Positions 35,182 to 48,075 of a DNA stretch of 64,000 nucleotides are shown here, piece after piece. Where the stretch lies: positions 28,133,032 through 28,197,031 of the forward strand of contig CM032125.1 in assembly GCA_018894105.1 (NCBI GenBank), written 5' to 3'. Every line of letters begins with the position of its first letter. Within the stretch, counting starts at the first letter, position 1. The notes beneath the pieces are model-generated. The model was not told the DNA's origin, did no database searches, and saw only the letters and a list, made by a program, of their open reading frames with translations. The position numbers and the translations under genes are program-made. The DNA comes from Jacaranda mimosifolia. Taxonomy: Eukaryota; Streptophyta; Magnoliopsida; Lamiales; Bignoniaceae.

Positions 35182-37191
35182 GGGTTAATTACCCAAACTG
35201 TCCATGACGTTTGGTCTATTTACCCAAAAATTCATAGGTTTGATGAAATTATAAAGACCCCCAATGTTTTGCTCCGTCTTACATTTTTCAAAGTTCGTTA
35301 GCCTCCATTAAAAAATCTGCTGACGTCATCAAAAATTTTACATGAAAAATCCAAAAATGCCCTTTATTTATTGTTATTGTTATTTTTTAGACAAAAATAC
35401 TCTTGGATCTATTTGTAATATTACTAAGACTATAAGGTTTTATTTGTTAAATCTTATAAGCCATTTCAATTGACAGTTTGACAAATTTTTTAATAATTTT
35501 GATTTTTTTACATTTTAAACTATAATTTTTTATATGGTAAATTGCAAAACAAAACATTATTTTTACCCTCTAGAAAAATCAGAAGATTACATAAGTTAAA
35601 TATAACAATGCTTTCATAAATAAATTTTTTGAAACTTTACAAATACCCCATGAAATTTGTAGAAAACTACATAGCATATTTGAAAGAAAGACTAAAATTG
35701 CATAGCCAATAATAAATACTGTAAGAATATTACATTTCAATCCTTTATATATTCAGAGTTTGACACATCATCCAAAATACTTACAAAATATAGGTAGGCT
35801 ATCTACCAAAAAGCTTTTAGAGACATATCAAGGAAAACCTTTAACTTTGGAAAACATAATAAGGATAACCTTCATATAGTTATAATCTTACATTTACCTC
35901 TCTAATGTTTTACAGATCTAACAAACAAATAATCTAAATTGCAAACAAAGAACATACTTAGGAAAATCTATAATTTTACATTTACCCCGTTCAAATTTAA
36001 TAAACCTAACAAAAAAAATCATTTAAGTTAAACACATATAACAGAAAAACCATTTAAGTAGCAGAAAGACAACAGAATTTAGAAATACCTTTTGTCTATC
36101 AGTCATGAAGGTCCAATCTTGTTAGTATCGAATCCCTCAAGCACTCAAAGAAAAGCCCCCAACTCTCTTTGCATTTAGTTTCAACTTTTGTAAATGCAAC
36201 TGGAAACAACCCATTGTTTCCATCAAAACCTACTGCTGCCAATAGAAACCCTCCATAGAACTCATTGTACACAACAATGTCAAAAGATCCAAAACAATCT
36301 CTGTAAAATATATACATATATATATATCAATTATTTGAATCAGTGAAACATTACATATCCCCCCCCCCCTTCTGGTTTGTTGATGATTGCAATATACCAA
36401 CATCTAATTTTTCATAAAAGATAGTAGGCTCCAGCATTCTTAAATGGGCAATATCAGTCCAGGAACAAATATTTTACCACATTATTCATGAACAAAACTG
36501 AAATCTATCAATATGCCTGAACTAAAATACGTTTAAACTACCGAATAAAATTTATTCTAATTGAAGAAAAAAGAAAACCCACAAAAAATACAAAACAAAT
36601 CCATACATTACCATAAAAATAAAAAGAAAAAGTTTTATTCTTCGACATAATACAAAGAAATATATAACTCAATAACAAGATCTATCTAAAATAACACATT
36701 TTGAAAGTAAAAAGCATACCTTTATCAAACTTTGAAAACCTAGTATTTTTGAAATGATTTCAAATGTGGGAGTCAAATGGCCTCTTATCACCTTCCAAAA
36801 AGGAGTGGAGAATGACGAGTTTAGGAAGGAGTTGGGTATTGGGAATGTAGGTTGAATGGTTTCTGCAACCTGGAGAGTTTCGGAGTTTTATTCTTTTTGT
36901 CAAAGCAATGGAATGATGAATAAGGAATACGATTGTCTTCCTTTTTCTTTACTGCCACTCCATGGGCCTTTTCATCAATTTGGTAAGTCACGGTCATTTT
37001 AGTCTTTGGCCATTTCCTTTTTTTTCTTTTTACATTTTTTTAAAAATCGATCAAGGGTAAAATGGACATTTCAAAAAATCATCCAACTTACTTGCAGGCC
37101 GTCAGTGCCAGGGGGTATTTATAATTTTGTGAAATATGTGAATCTTTGTGTAATTAGGTCAAATCTGAGGAAGGGTCTGGATAATTAAACC
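35182..37191. mobile_element. Mutator-like element (MULE), 2010 bp
   Basis: Long TIRs of about 90 bp: left GGGTTAATTACCCAAACTGT, right (reverse complement) GGTTTAATTATCCAGACCCT; both continue through a GAAATTATAAA-like and ACCCCC segment. The 9-bp target-site duplication is TGAAACATA (35173-35181) versus TAAAACATA (37192-37200), one mismatch. A 9-bp duplication with long TIRs is characteristic of Mutator. The interior carries a transposase remnant on the minus strand. A poly(C) run lies at 36361-36370. Confidence 0.88.
36099..36317 (-). pseudogene. MULE transposase fragment
   Basis: The minus-strand frame of 72 residues includes FYGGFLLAAVGFDGNNGLFP, then VAFTKVETKCKESWGLFFECL. This matches the core of the MULE transposase domain (family pattern Y-x-G-x-L-L-x-A-x-G-x-D-GNN-x-x-x-P-x-A-x-x-x-V-E-x-E-x-x-x-SW-x-x-F). 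The rest of the transposase, including the zinc-finger domains, is missing. It lies within the TIRs, showing descent from an autonomous element. Confidence 0.85.
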
Positions 37192-37200
37192 TAAAACATA

Positions 37201-38430
37201 CTTAAATTTGTAGAGGTATTTTGATCATTTGCTATATATTAAAGGAACTCATTATTTCTATTGATTAAAATAAATACAATAAGAGTGCCTGGCCAAGTTT
37301 ATGAGCTCCATTCATGCATTTTTCATTTTATTACCATTTTTGCATTTGCAAGTTCTCCAATTTGTTTGATTTATAAGATTGATCGATTACATGATCCGTT
37401 ACATTAACCCCGTCAAAATTAATTCAAATATAGGTTATGAATCAAACATATAATTATACCCAGAAATTGCTATTTACAGAATAGGCAAATATTCACATAA
37501 GTATGGTCCAAATCTAAAATCTATTTTTAATTGGAGTTTTGGGACATCAATCTCACCAATAGGACAAACTTCATTGGCAAGAGGTTGTCCCTGTAATGCC
37601 TTTTAAATGACAATAATTTTTTATTTGTTACAATGTGATATAATAGTGATTAAATCTAATATTTTCAATTGTAAGTATCGACAATTGGTGACACGTGTGC
37701 ATAAAATGACAATCTAATAATAACAAAAATTATAATTATATAATTTTTGATAAAATTTTATTGTTATTAAGTTGTCTGTAGATGTTTTATTAATTGTTTT
37801 GACAAATTAATTAAACCCAATTTTGTCATTATTAAATTTGTTAAGATTATTATTGCAACAAAATATTTTTTTATCACTTAATATAACTACTCACAATTTT
37901 AATTTTTTACTTAATATATTGTGGCTAAGATACTAACTTTCTTTTACTTTCTCATAGTGATTATTTTTATGCGAACAAAATCTAATTCAATCCAGCCTTG
38001 TTTCTTAAGAGGTAATGATCAGAAATTCCTCATAAATTTCTGCCACCCTTGTTTTTAGTTATTACAATTCGGTCTTTAAACATAGCCATTTAAATTGAGC
38101 CAAAATATAAAATTAAGAATATAGAGAAATATGGTCAAGTCAACCTAAATTTTTAAATGATATTAGGTTAGAGAATAAGAATAATTAGTAATAATTACAT
38201 AAGGTGAAAATTGGGACATCATGCCATGCCACGCGATTGATTTACACGCGTGATTGACCAACGTATAATGAAAGCAATAATTTGAAATTTAATTTACTAA
38301 AAATTCAAAAATTAAATCAAAAAATTTAATTTGAGAGATGTTAAAATTATAATATTTTAAAATTTTTAATATAAAAAATCAAATTCCAAAATTTTGATGG
38401 GGAAGATTGCCCCTTCTCAGCCATGCCCTA
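37201..38430. other. Intergenic, nothing recognised
   Basis: AT-rich, no open frame over 60 residues and no element boundary found. Confidence 0.4.
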
Positions 38431-38435
38431 TGTCT

Positions 38436-38548
38436 CCGTAGTGTGTGCACCCTTTTGCTACACCAAAGTTGGTTGCACCTTTTGGGGCTCAATATGGTAT
38501 CAAATTTATTTAGAGTTGCGGTAGAACTACCCCTTGCAATTATAAGTT
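38436..38548 (+). pseudogene. Lipid transfer protein pseudogene fragment
   Basis: About 113 bases match the 3' half of exon 1 of the gene at 33627: GTGTGTGC-CCTTTTGCTACACC, then AAAGTTGGTTGCACCTTTTG, GGGGCTCAAT and a TTAGAGTTGCGGTAGA-type segment. In frame it would contain the CXC region and the seventh cysteine, but substitutions and indels break it, and the signal peptide and first cysteines are absent. It lies about 4.5 kb downstream of the parent, separated by the MULE. Confidence 0.85.
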
Positions 38549-39245
38549 AATAAGGTGTTTGGCTAAACTTATATAAAAAAATTTATATGCTTTATATTTT
38601 ATAAGATATTCTTAAAGTTTATAAGATTGTAGAATTTTTTTTAAGATTAACTTGTTAAAGTGTTGAAATAAAAATATCATGGAGTTTATATATATATATA
38701 TATATATATTAGTAATAAAAAAATTATAATTAATATGGTTAAAATTAAATGAGTTTGTTAAAATTTTAAAAATAAGTTATAAATTTCATATTATTTTGAA
38801 AGGAGCTTATAATATCCTAACATTTTATTTTAGGAGCTTATAAGCTCTATCTTAAAAAAAAATTACTAAAGATATCTTATAAAATATTTTGAGGAGTTTA
38901 TAAATTCATTTAAACACCCTTTAAGCACGAATACTATATATATATATATATTACTATATTATATAAGCATCGATGCATGTGTGAATAGTGTTCGTGAGCG
39001 TGAGTGCTATTTTTGATTTTTTTTTCTGCCTTCTTAATTTAAAAGACGACGTCATTTTTGAATTCTTATGCTTTACTGAGTTATGCTTTTTGCTATGATA
39101 GTTGTTCATCATTTTGTCTTTTGTGAAATGATCAGAAGAAAATAGGTTTTTTTTTTATTTTTTATTTCTTTCCTCGCTACATAAATGTACTAAAAGCCTG
39201 CTCCCATTGAATGGCTTTGTTGAAAGGCCTATAACAACTAAAACC
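38549..39245. other. Intergenic with (TA)n microsatellite
   Basis: (TA)n at 38689-38709 and again near 38936-38951. The sequence 38570-38920 shows recurring TTATAAG/GAGCTTATAA motifs. No gene seen. Confidence 0.45.
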
Positions 39246-42200
39246 TTACCTCCCACACCATGCCACATGCTCTGTGTCTCCATCCATTTCTGCATCTCCC
39301 ATCCCAAACCCTAGCCAAAACTCTTTCCAAATGAAAGCAAGTAGAAAGCCAGTGGTCATCTCTGATGGTAGCCATTTACGAAACTTAGTCGAGGATGGTG
39401 AAGAAACCAATGGAGAGGACTCATTTTTCAATTTGGTATCAAGCTGTTGGATAGCGTCAAGAGATGCCAACTGCTGAAAGAAACCTCTGATTAAGTGGGA
39501 TCTTTGAGGCTTTCTGTTTTGATTTGTGCTTTCTTTAAGTTGGTACTCTTTTATAGTGATTTTAATTTTGGATGTGGAGAGATGTATTTGGGGTTGCTGG
39601 TTTTCTTTTTGTCTCATTGAGTGTTTTGTTTGTGTTTAGTGTGTGTTTTTCAAATTTGTCCGAATTCCTTTTGGTAGGGAATATTGAAGACAATGTTAGC
39701 TCAGAAGTAAGCAGACAAAGTTATTATCTCTGACTTCAATGAAACTGAAAATGATGGTGGCGGCGAGGAGGAGAGAGTATTTTTAGTGTCCAGAGCATCC
39801 TTTGGCTGAAGGCTTCGCCTAGGATGCCCAGTTCAATTGGACTTCTAATCAAGTATGTGTTCTTTGCAGAAAAAATTTCTATGTGTTTTTTATGAATATA
39901 TGACTATGTTTTAGAGTTTTGTAGAGTTAAAAAATTTTTAGGGAAGAAATGAGGTCGATTTTCTGATTTTGGTACTTGGCAGAGATTTATCCGCAAGGAT
40001 GCCATTTGTGTTAATGGAGAATGGACTTCATACTCCCCTGTGCAAGTTGCAGTTTCTGAAGCCAAAGCATGCCGTTCTACTGAGATTGTGGGATGTAAAA
40101 ATTATTACCATCTCAAGCCTGGTAGGCATCAAAACAAAATGTTCAAAACACAAAAAAGCTTTGTGCTTTTCTAACATAATGAAAAATATCAATGTCTTTG
40201 CGTTTTTTTTATTTGATGTGGTTTATTTTGCTAAATCTAAAGGCTGGGGGCTGCGGGAATCAGGTGTTGAGCTCTACTACCTTTAAGGCTTCATGTTCTA
40301 GTCATGGAATTTATAGGTACTTTTATTATGCTCATTACTTATGGTATATGTGTAGTATTGTGATTTATGTTCTTGTTAGTTTTACAGCTTATAAGGTTAT
40401 TACCTTTTATCCACAAACAAAACTAGACTTGAGTAAATCCAGATATTTACAAAATATAAAATGGAAGGAGCAGCATGTTTTTCTCAATGAAAACCATTGT
40501 CCAAGTTTTGTTGGGTTTTATAATTATGCTCAAAAGTAGTGGTATGTGATTGATGGCCACCTGTTGCAACCTGCAATTAATGAACACCTACTCATTATAT
40601 TATATGAGGCCTATCAGGTTTTAGTTAAGTCCTTGAAAATGCAAAGCATTCTGCTTTTAGCCATTTAACATGCTTAATGACTCAAATGAATCTATTTAGT
40701 CATTGGTATTTAAAATGGAGCTTGCTTGGGCACCTAAAGTTGTCAAAGAGATGCATTTACTGGCAAATACTATTGATTAGATGAGTTGTTCTAGAATGGA
40801 AAAGTTATTTTATCTAATAATGTCAAATTCAATGATATAATAAGGCATTCACTTACATAGAATTTGATTTTAGTTTCTTCTACCCAGGCAAGGCAAGTTG
40901 GGCTGCTCTGTGGCTTAAAGATACAGATTTATCTCTTGATAAGTTACGTAAAGGCTATGTCGAGGTGAGTTTTGGAATAAGAAATAGATTTGACATGATA
41001 AGTTCAAATTCTTGTATATATTTGGAGGCTTAGAGTTCTACAAATGTTGTAGTAACCTGACTACTATTAACAATTAATATGGAGATTCTGAAGTGGCTCA
41101 AAGGTGGTTGTTTATTGGTTGAATGGTATTTGACTTTCTTTGCCTTTATTCTTATTATTTTTATCAAATGTTTGGCAGTTAGTTTGCATATATTTCAGTT
41201 CTTCTTGGGTTTCATAGGTACCTTGATTTGTCCAAAAGTGTGTGATGTTGGGAAAAAAGATCTTGTTATCTTATGCTTGAGGCCTTCGACCAAATATATG
41301 GAAGCTTAAATTGTTTGATGGTGGTTCTACAGTTTGCAGTAGGAAATGTTATAGATATAGACTAGAAATCTACTGATGATGAGCAAGCATCAATCAACCC
41401 CACTGATGTATTATAAGAAGTTCTCACATGAAATTTAAAGTTATAGCTAGCAGTGACATGAGGATTTACTCACTTTAGAGTGAGATTTTAAAAGTTCACT
41501 CTTTAGGTTTTATTGGTGTTAATAAATTGAGATATGGGATTCTAATTAAATTGAGGATGACTTTATTATAATGTCGATTAAACCATTTATTTCGATATTT
41601 TGTTCGGTCAAAATTATTTCAATAATAGTTATGTATCACATAAGAAGCAAACATATTCATGGTTTCCATGCATCCCATTTAAAATCTTTGGTATAATTTT
41701 GTGGTGGTAGTTTGTGTTAATTTCTTTTTCTTAAGCTTTATAGTGTATATATATAGTAATCTTGCATCATAAACCGTTACAAAATATTGACTAGAAGAAA
41801 TCGATTGCCAAGTCAAAGAGAATAGTAATTGCATAGTGATGCCAATATTTCCATTAAATACTGTATGTTTCTTTTACACTCGTTCTAGATTTAATGATGA
41901 GTAATTTGTTGCTATAGTTTTCATTTTGCAGAAATACAAACATAAGCTTGTGCAAAAAGGTCATCAACATTGAGTACATGGTAAGTTGTCCTTTGTTCTT
42001 GCTACTTGCACTAGAATATTCATATGGAGAAAAGTGAAGAGAGCAAGTTATAATATACTCAAGTGCATGTCTCATACCAATTGCCTGTCTCATGCTCTCC
42101 TTCTATGCTTAACTTTCGACATACAATGAATCTCTCCATGTACTAAGGATGTAGTCTACCCTAAATGTAAGTATTCTATCCTTTTTTTCCTTTGAAAACT

Positions 42201-42760
42201 CAAGTAGAAGTGTCTTTGTGAAGTGTAAGATTGTTTTCCTTTGTGTTCTATATTATCTTTACTATTATCTTTTTAACTCAAGATAAAGATGAATTTGTAC
42301 TTTCCGAAATCTGAAGATGTATAATCAAGAAAAAGGTATGGTAGAACTTGAAATTTTAATTTGTAATATTATATGTAATTTTAAATCTTGGTAAAAATAT
42401 CAAATGCTACACGCAAACTCAAACTTTGTATTAAAAATAGATGGATAATTCCTCAATGGAGTCTTGAAAAAAGTACCTTCTGGCTTCTTGTCAATAATTC
42501 TACACAATGTAGAGTTTAACTAGCTTGTTAAAATACTTACAGTAATACCAAATCATATATACTGAGCAGTCTTATAATTCTCCTCTTTCTGCCCCCTTTT
42601 TTTGTGTGATATGATAAAGTTATGACTTTTATGCTCTTGTTTTGTGTATTTTATCTTGTGACAGAGAATGAGCCAGAAAAACAAGAAACAGGCAACTAAT
42701 AGCATGAAGATCTTAAGCACAAATGCAGGGACTTGACCTCTGCACTTTTTTAGATATGAT
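39246..42760 (+). pseudogene. Exon-like pieces of an unrecognised gene
   Basis: A plausible 5' end includes AAACCCTAGCC (39308), typical of plant leaders, and an ATG at 39330 (MKASRKPVVISDGSHLRNLV). Further coding-like pieces on the same strand are about 39736-39790 (VIISDFNETENDGGGEEER), 39983-40120 (RKDAICVNGEWTSYSPVQVA, VSEAKACRSTEIVGCKNYYH), 40890-40963 (KASWAALWLKDTDLSLDKLR, ending at a GTGAGT donor), about 41930-41980 (ending at GTAAGT) and 42663-42739 (MSQKNKKQATNSMKILSTN then stop, preceded by TTGTGACAG). Frame continuity across all introns could not be established. It may be a diverged gene or a pseudogene. Only sequence features are reported; no function is claimed. Confidence 0.35.
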
Positions 42761-43925
42761 AATGGTGAAATTGGTTTTGATGGTGTGGTTATTATGTAAT
42801 AAGAATTTTCTTAATCATTACTGTAGAAGATGTTTTGAATCTGCTGAAGTTTCCTTTTGATAATTGACAGTGTCATAGTGACATTTATTATTGATGTTAG
42901 TCTGAGTTAGTGAAGCTGGAGCATGGAAAAAATGAGTAAGAAGAAAGTGCTAGTGTTTTTGGATGCCTCAATTGATGGAGATCCTTTAGAGAGGATTTTT
43001 TTTTTTAGGTATTATGGGTGACTTCTTAAATTATCTAGTGCATAGTTGTGCAGATTCGGGACTGAAGTGAGATGCATCGAAAATGAAATGTGAATTGAGA
43101 CTATAGGAATATTTTACTGCATGGAGGCTGCATCCAATATTACAGAGGATATCTTGAACAGAATTTTTATTTTGAAGCACAATTGTCTCTTTTTTTAGGA
43201 TTTATGACTATGACATGATTGTAATGCAAGACAGATGTGCCATGTATGGTTTAAATAGATTGCTTGTATAATTTTAGGCAAAATACTATATGATATGAAC
43301 GGATATTTTGTTTCCTTTTAATGATGATTTTATATATTTTTTATTCCCTAATTTCTATCTCTCATAAAGTTATTCAGATAAATTTTACAATTTTTTAATT
43401 ATTTTCTTATGAAATAATTAGACAAAACTACATATTAAAAAAAAAAAAGCTTTGCATAAAAAATTATTATACCATAATATTTGTTGCATGTTTAGTATTT
43501 TAAAAAATACAATAAATAAAAATAAATTTATTCATTTAATGCCACGGCCATGACACCGTGCTTTGTGCGATGCACTACATTCTAGTATATATATAGACAT
43601 TGATGCTACACAGAAGCGGAACAAGATCCTTTCTAGTAGATAGCAAATGTCGGTTCGTCTTCTCTGAAACACATATAGAGAGATTTTTGGCTTTCGAAGG
43701 TTATCAAAATTTCGTGATTCTTTGCGAATGATTTCTTATGCCCTAGTTCTTTTGAGCTTAATATTTATATTTTCTTATGTGCTTAGTTTGATTAGTGTTT
43801 TATTGCCCTCTTTTATGGGCTTAATTATTTTTGTATTTTCTAATCTTTTCTATTTAATTAATTAATTTAGTACGCTAGGCCTCCTTTCTCATCACTCCTT
43901 TTTCTACTTCTTTTTTATTTTTGAA
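42761..43925. other. Intergenic, nothing recognised
   Basis: AT-rich, no element end or family recognised. Confidence 0.4.
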
Positions 43926-43929
43926 TGAG

Positions 43930-44265
43930 GCCTCTTTGAAGCCCAAGTTAAGACAAAAATCGTATTCTTATTTACGACACGAACAAATTATGAGAAAATG
44001 TCGGAAGTATATATCTTGCCAAAATCCCTCAACAAATGAAGTAAAACCTTGTAAAAATTAATAACAAATTACTAGAATGAAATTGAAGACAACAAAGAAA
44101 TACTCACTAATTAAGCGGTTTGAGCTGGACAATCGAGGACTATAGCCGACTCACTTAACTACCAATCTGTTGATTCATGCATGTAACTTGACTGGAAAAT
44201 TTGACCACATTAAAATATAAATAATTAAATAAGTTTACATTTTATTATAGGAGAAGAATTCAAAT
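43930..44265 (+). repeat. Third copy of the 30.3-30.6 kb segment
   Basis: Aligns to about 30300-30620 through the CGGAAGTATRTATCT phrase, TGTTGATTCATGCATG and GGAGAAGAATTCAAATTG. It is followed at about 44312-44342 by an inverted TRIM-LTR-like phrase (CTCACCTCTTGAGCTAGCTT). Confidence 0.75.
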
Positions 44266-44469
44266 TGTTAGGTGAAATAAATAAGTTGTGGTATCTATAT
44301 ATGTTCTTGGGCAATTCTCACCTCTTGAGCTAGCTTTTATAGGATTACCACTGTAACATGTCTTCCACTCGAGATCTGCGTGTCCTCTACCCTATATCTA
44401 ACCAACTAGCATATAGTAGCTTTTCTCCTTCGCATCAAAGCTTTCCTGTTTAATGTGTGATCTCTATTC

Positions 44470-46055
44470 GAACCTCAACACTTCCATCAAGCATCAAAAT
44501 TTCCTAAGTGGCAACAAGCAATGCAAGATGAAATTCAGGCCCTAGAGGTAAACAAAACAAGGGCTATAGTCCCTCTTCCTCTTGGAAAACACACCATAAG
44601 TTGCTGATGGATCTATAAGATCAAATTCAATTCAGACAGCTCAGTCCCAAGATACCAAGCTCGCCTTGTAGCTAAGGGATACACTCAACAAAAAGAGGTT
44701 GATTTTCTAGATACTTTCTCTCCAGTTGCCAAACTTGTTACTGTAAAAATGTTTCTTACCTTGTGATGAGGGTAAAATCGAGTATTAGTGTATTGAGTAG
44801 AAGTCTAGTGACATCGACCAGTGGGTGATCAAGGGATGAGCTTCTAAGATGTTGGGGGTCAAACCCTGCAATCAACAGTAAATGTCAAGCTAGCCGAGGG
44901 CACTCCGATGCTCAAGTCAGTATGGATCGACTATAGAAAGGAGCAGCAGAGTGAGCGCATAATATAGAAATATAGCATACCTTGTTGAGGGTAGTGGATG
45001 GGGTATTTATAGCCTGCTCAAGGTGGCTGGTTAGTCCAAGATGCCCTTGTCAAGCGTGGAGGACTATTCTTTTCACCTGAGGGCCCTTTGGTCTTCTCCC
45101 AACTGCGTACTATTCCAGGTCGCACAATCTAGGGCATGGTGGTACACTGGTAGCCCGTACTACCCAGGTATAGCTAAGAAAAAATACTATGTGGTAGCAT
45201 GCGCCATTAATACGGGGGCACACCGCTTGGTGGAGCATTCAATGCGGCTGAGGGGTTGTCACCTTGATTCGACCTCCATGGTCGAGGAGAGTGTTTCAGT
45301 AGGATATCTTCTCAGGTCCTAGTCGATCGGATGTAACCTCGTCACGATCGAGCAAGGGCCTGCGTATTCTGGTTATGGTCAATTGGACCTAGTCGACAAT
45401 ATTGGCAATGGAACTCGCTATGGTTGGTTAACTGGGCCACCAGGTAATTGGGCCACCAGGACCTGCATTTCTATTCTGGTCGAGGATCGTTAAGCTGGGC
45501 CTAGACCGTCCCATATCACCTTGGTTACTCAAAATAATTGGCACTTATTTCAATTGGACGTTCATAATGCTTTTTTAAATGGTGAACTATTTGAAAAAAA
45601 AATGTATGGAATTGCCCCCTGGTGACTCCCTAACTTGTTCGCAATACACACACATTCCCAAGCTTGCATACAGGTTAAACAAGTCATTATACGGCCTCAA
45701 GCAAGCCTCATTATTCCAAACTCTCTTCTGTTCTTCATCAGTTCAGTTTCATACATTAAAAATCAAATTATAGCCTCTTCACTCTTGGTTCTGGATCAGA
45801 ATTTGTGGCACTTCTTGTCTACGTAGATGACATAATTCTTGTGGGTCTTTCCTCTCCATTCGTTAACAGAGTCAAACAACTTCTGCACATCAATTTCAAG
45901 CTCAGGGACTTAGTGCCTGTTCTTTATCATTTTTCCATAATATTTTCCAACTCCCAAAACAATCCTAAAATGTGTACACATTCACCAATTCTTCTCTCAA
46001 AATACAAAAGTTTTATACCCAAAAACCCCCATCCCAAAACAATCTCAAAATTCTA
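44470..46055 (+). pseudogene. Copia reverse transcriptase fragment (split)
   Basis: Plus-strand RT remnant: [68 protein letters not shown] and [10 protein letters not shown] solo LTR (44764-45518) then interrupts it. RT resumes at about 45534 with NWHLFQLDVHNAFLNGELFE and LVYVDDIILVG (YVDD active site, about 45815-45845) and LRDLVPVLYHF. Several stops and frameshifts. No LTR of its own was found, so it is a broken fragment, distinct from the 20.2-kb copia element. Confidence 0.9.
44764..45518 (-). mobile_element. Solo LTR, 755 bp
   Basis: Exact 5-bp target-site duplication CCTTG at 44759-44763 and 45519-45523. On the minus strand it starts TGATATGGGACGGTC and ends CCCTCATCA. A TATA box (GCTATAAATACCCC, minus, about 45004-45017) gives the orientation. 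Composition is GC-richer than the flanks. Probably gypsy-derived. Confidence 0.92.
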
Positions 46056-46694
46056 GGGGTGTTCATCGAATCAATCCAATCCGATGAACTCGACGATCCA
46101 AACCAAATCAATCTAATTGGTTTGGTTTGGTTTGGATCGGGTAATCGGGTTTGATCGGGTAAAATTCAATCAACATTTGGTTTGGTACTCAGATTTCATA
46201 TTCACTTATCCGACCCGACCCGATCATTTAATTAAAATAAATAATAATTTTTATTTTTTAGTTATGACTTTTGTTATTTATATATATATTTAATGTTCAA
46301 CTTAGATTTCGATTTAGGATTTTATATTATCATTTATGGTTTGTGCTAAAAAAGGAGATAATTTAGAACAATTATGACTTGTGATCCTCAGGTGTAATAC
46401 TGTGTGCTTTTGAGTTTTGATGAATATTTTGAGAATAATTTGATTGTCTTGATTTCCTAGTTAAAGAACTAAAAAAATTGCAATGGGTGCTTTCTTTTCC
46501 TTCTTCTTTTTTTTCTTCTTTTTTTTTCCTTGAGCCTGATTACGAACCAAACTAACCCGATCTAGATTGGGTTGGTTTGGTTTGGGTTTAGGAACTAAAA
46601 ATTATAAAACCTGAACCAATCCAACCAATTAAAAATGATTGGTTCGGATTCATTTTCTCCTCAAACCCGAATCAACCCGACCTGTGAACACCCG
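46056..46694. mobile_element. MITE with GGGTGTTCA termini
   Basis: Termini GGGGTGTTCATCGAAT and, reversed, CGGGTGTTCACAGG. Subterminal regions on both sides are rich in TTGGTTTGG and CCGACCCGA, complementary to each other. Length about 639 bp. Target-site duplication not clear, so superfamily is left open. A run of T and C lies at 46490-46530. Confidence 0.7.
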
Positions 46695-46869
46695 TAAACA
46701 ACTCATTTTCAAATCATTTTTCATATTTTCCCAAAATAAAAAGAAACAGTTGGCACATTATCCAAATTTTCTCCCAAAAATCAATTCCCCCAAATTTTTT
46801 TCTAGAAAATGGCCAAAACATAGAAGGATAGGCCCTTTCTTTTTTTCCATTAATAGTCTTAGTCTTTTT
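46695..46869. other. Junction between MITE and segment C
   Basis: C- and A-rich short stretch, no gene. It ends in a T-run at 46866-46879 where similarity to copy A begins. Confidence 0.4.
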
Positions 46870-48075
46870 TTTTTTTTTAATAAAGCCACTCGTATCTAAA
46901 TAGGAGATTAGGCATTGCATGCCCCCTACCTTATATATTAATAAGAAAATGAAGTAGTAAACATGTGTTTACATATTTGAAAATTTGAAAAATAAGAAGT
47001 ATTACTCCCTTACAAATAGTCGAGAGGAACAAAAAAAACTTAAAAGAGGAATACGACTTCCTTTATATTTCACTAACGCAATAATGCTTGAGTGCCCCAA
47101 TCATGAGAATTTGTTCCACATTGAGAGGGAGACAAAAGGATAAAAGGTAAATAAAGAGTACTATTCCTTATAATGTTCTCATAAAACTAAAAGAAATAAT
47201 ATTTATGAATTACACAATTTATTCTCGATTACTAATTTTGAGTGCAAAATTATGAAGATATTTGAAATGTTTATTCTTTTGTATTTATATAATATTATAT
47301 AGTAAAGTAAATGAAATGTATAATTTTGAAATAAAGGTAGGACTTGCTCTCTTAAGTCATGTTCAACTAGCGATTTTGCATATTTCATGCATGTGTTAAA
47401 ATTTTTATAATATAAAATAAATTATTTTTCTATATAATACTACCTTTTTTTAACAATTTCAATACATTTAGTCAAATTTTTATAAAAAGAAAAAAGAAAA
47501 ATTATGATGAAAGAGTGATAGTGGAGTATAGAATTGATGTGGTTGGAAATGATCATAATTACTGCATAAATTGTAATTATAAAGATTAAAAGTATATTGA
47601 AAGCACAGTAGTAGAAGATTGGTGCAATGTTTATATATAGATAATTACAATGATATCATGTTAATTATGCGAATACGTTAATGTAAAATGTTATTAAATG
47701 TTCAATTCAAGTACAAATAGGATATTGTCATTACTATAATGTAATATGTTACTAATGTAAATTTCAAGTAGAAATAGGATATTATCACAACTCTTTATAT
47801 GGAAATAGGTAAATATTTTCGAAACATTCATAAAGTTAATCAAAATCTTCTAAAATTTGTCATTACAACATGAATTCAAGTACAAACGTAATTATCATAA
47901 TTTTTCTTTTAGCATGAAAAATAAAGCCAAATATTCATTATATATGAGTTCAATCATTCATAATCAAAAGCTAATAAAAATCTTCTTAAACTTGTTACTA
48001 TAATATGAGTTTTGGGTCAAATATGACATATCATAATTCTTTTTATATATAAAACAAGGCAGATATTTTCCATAT

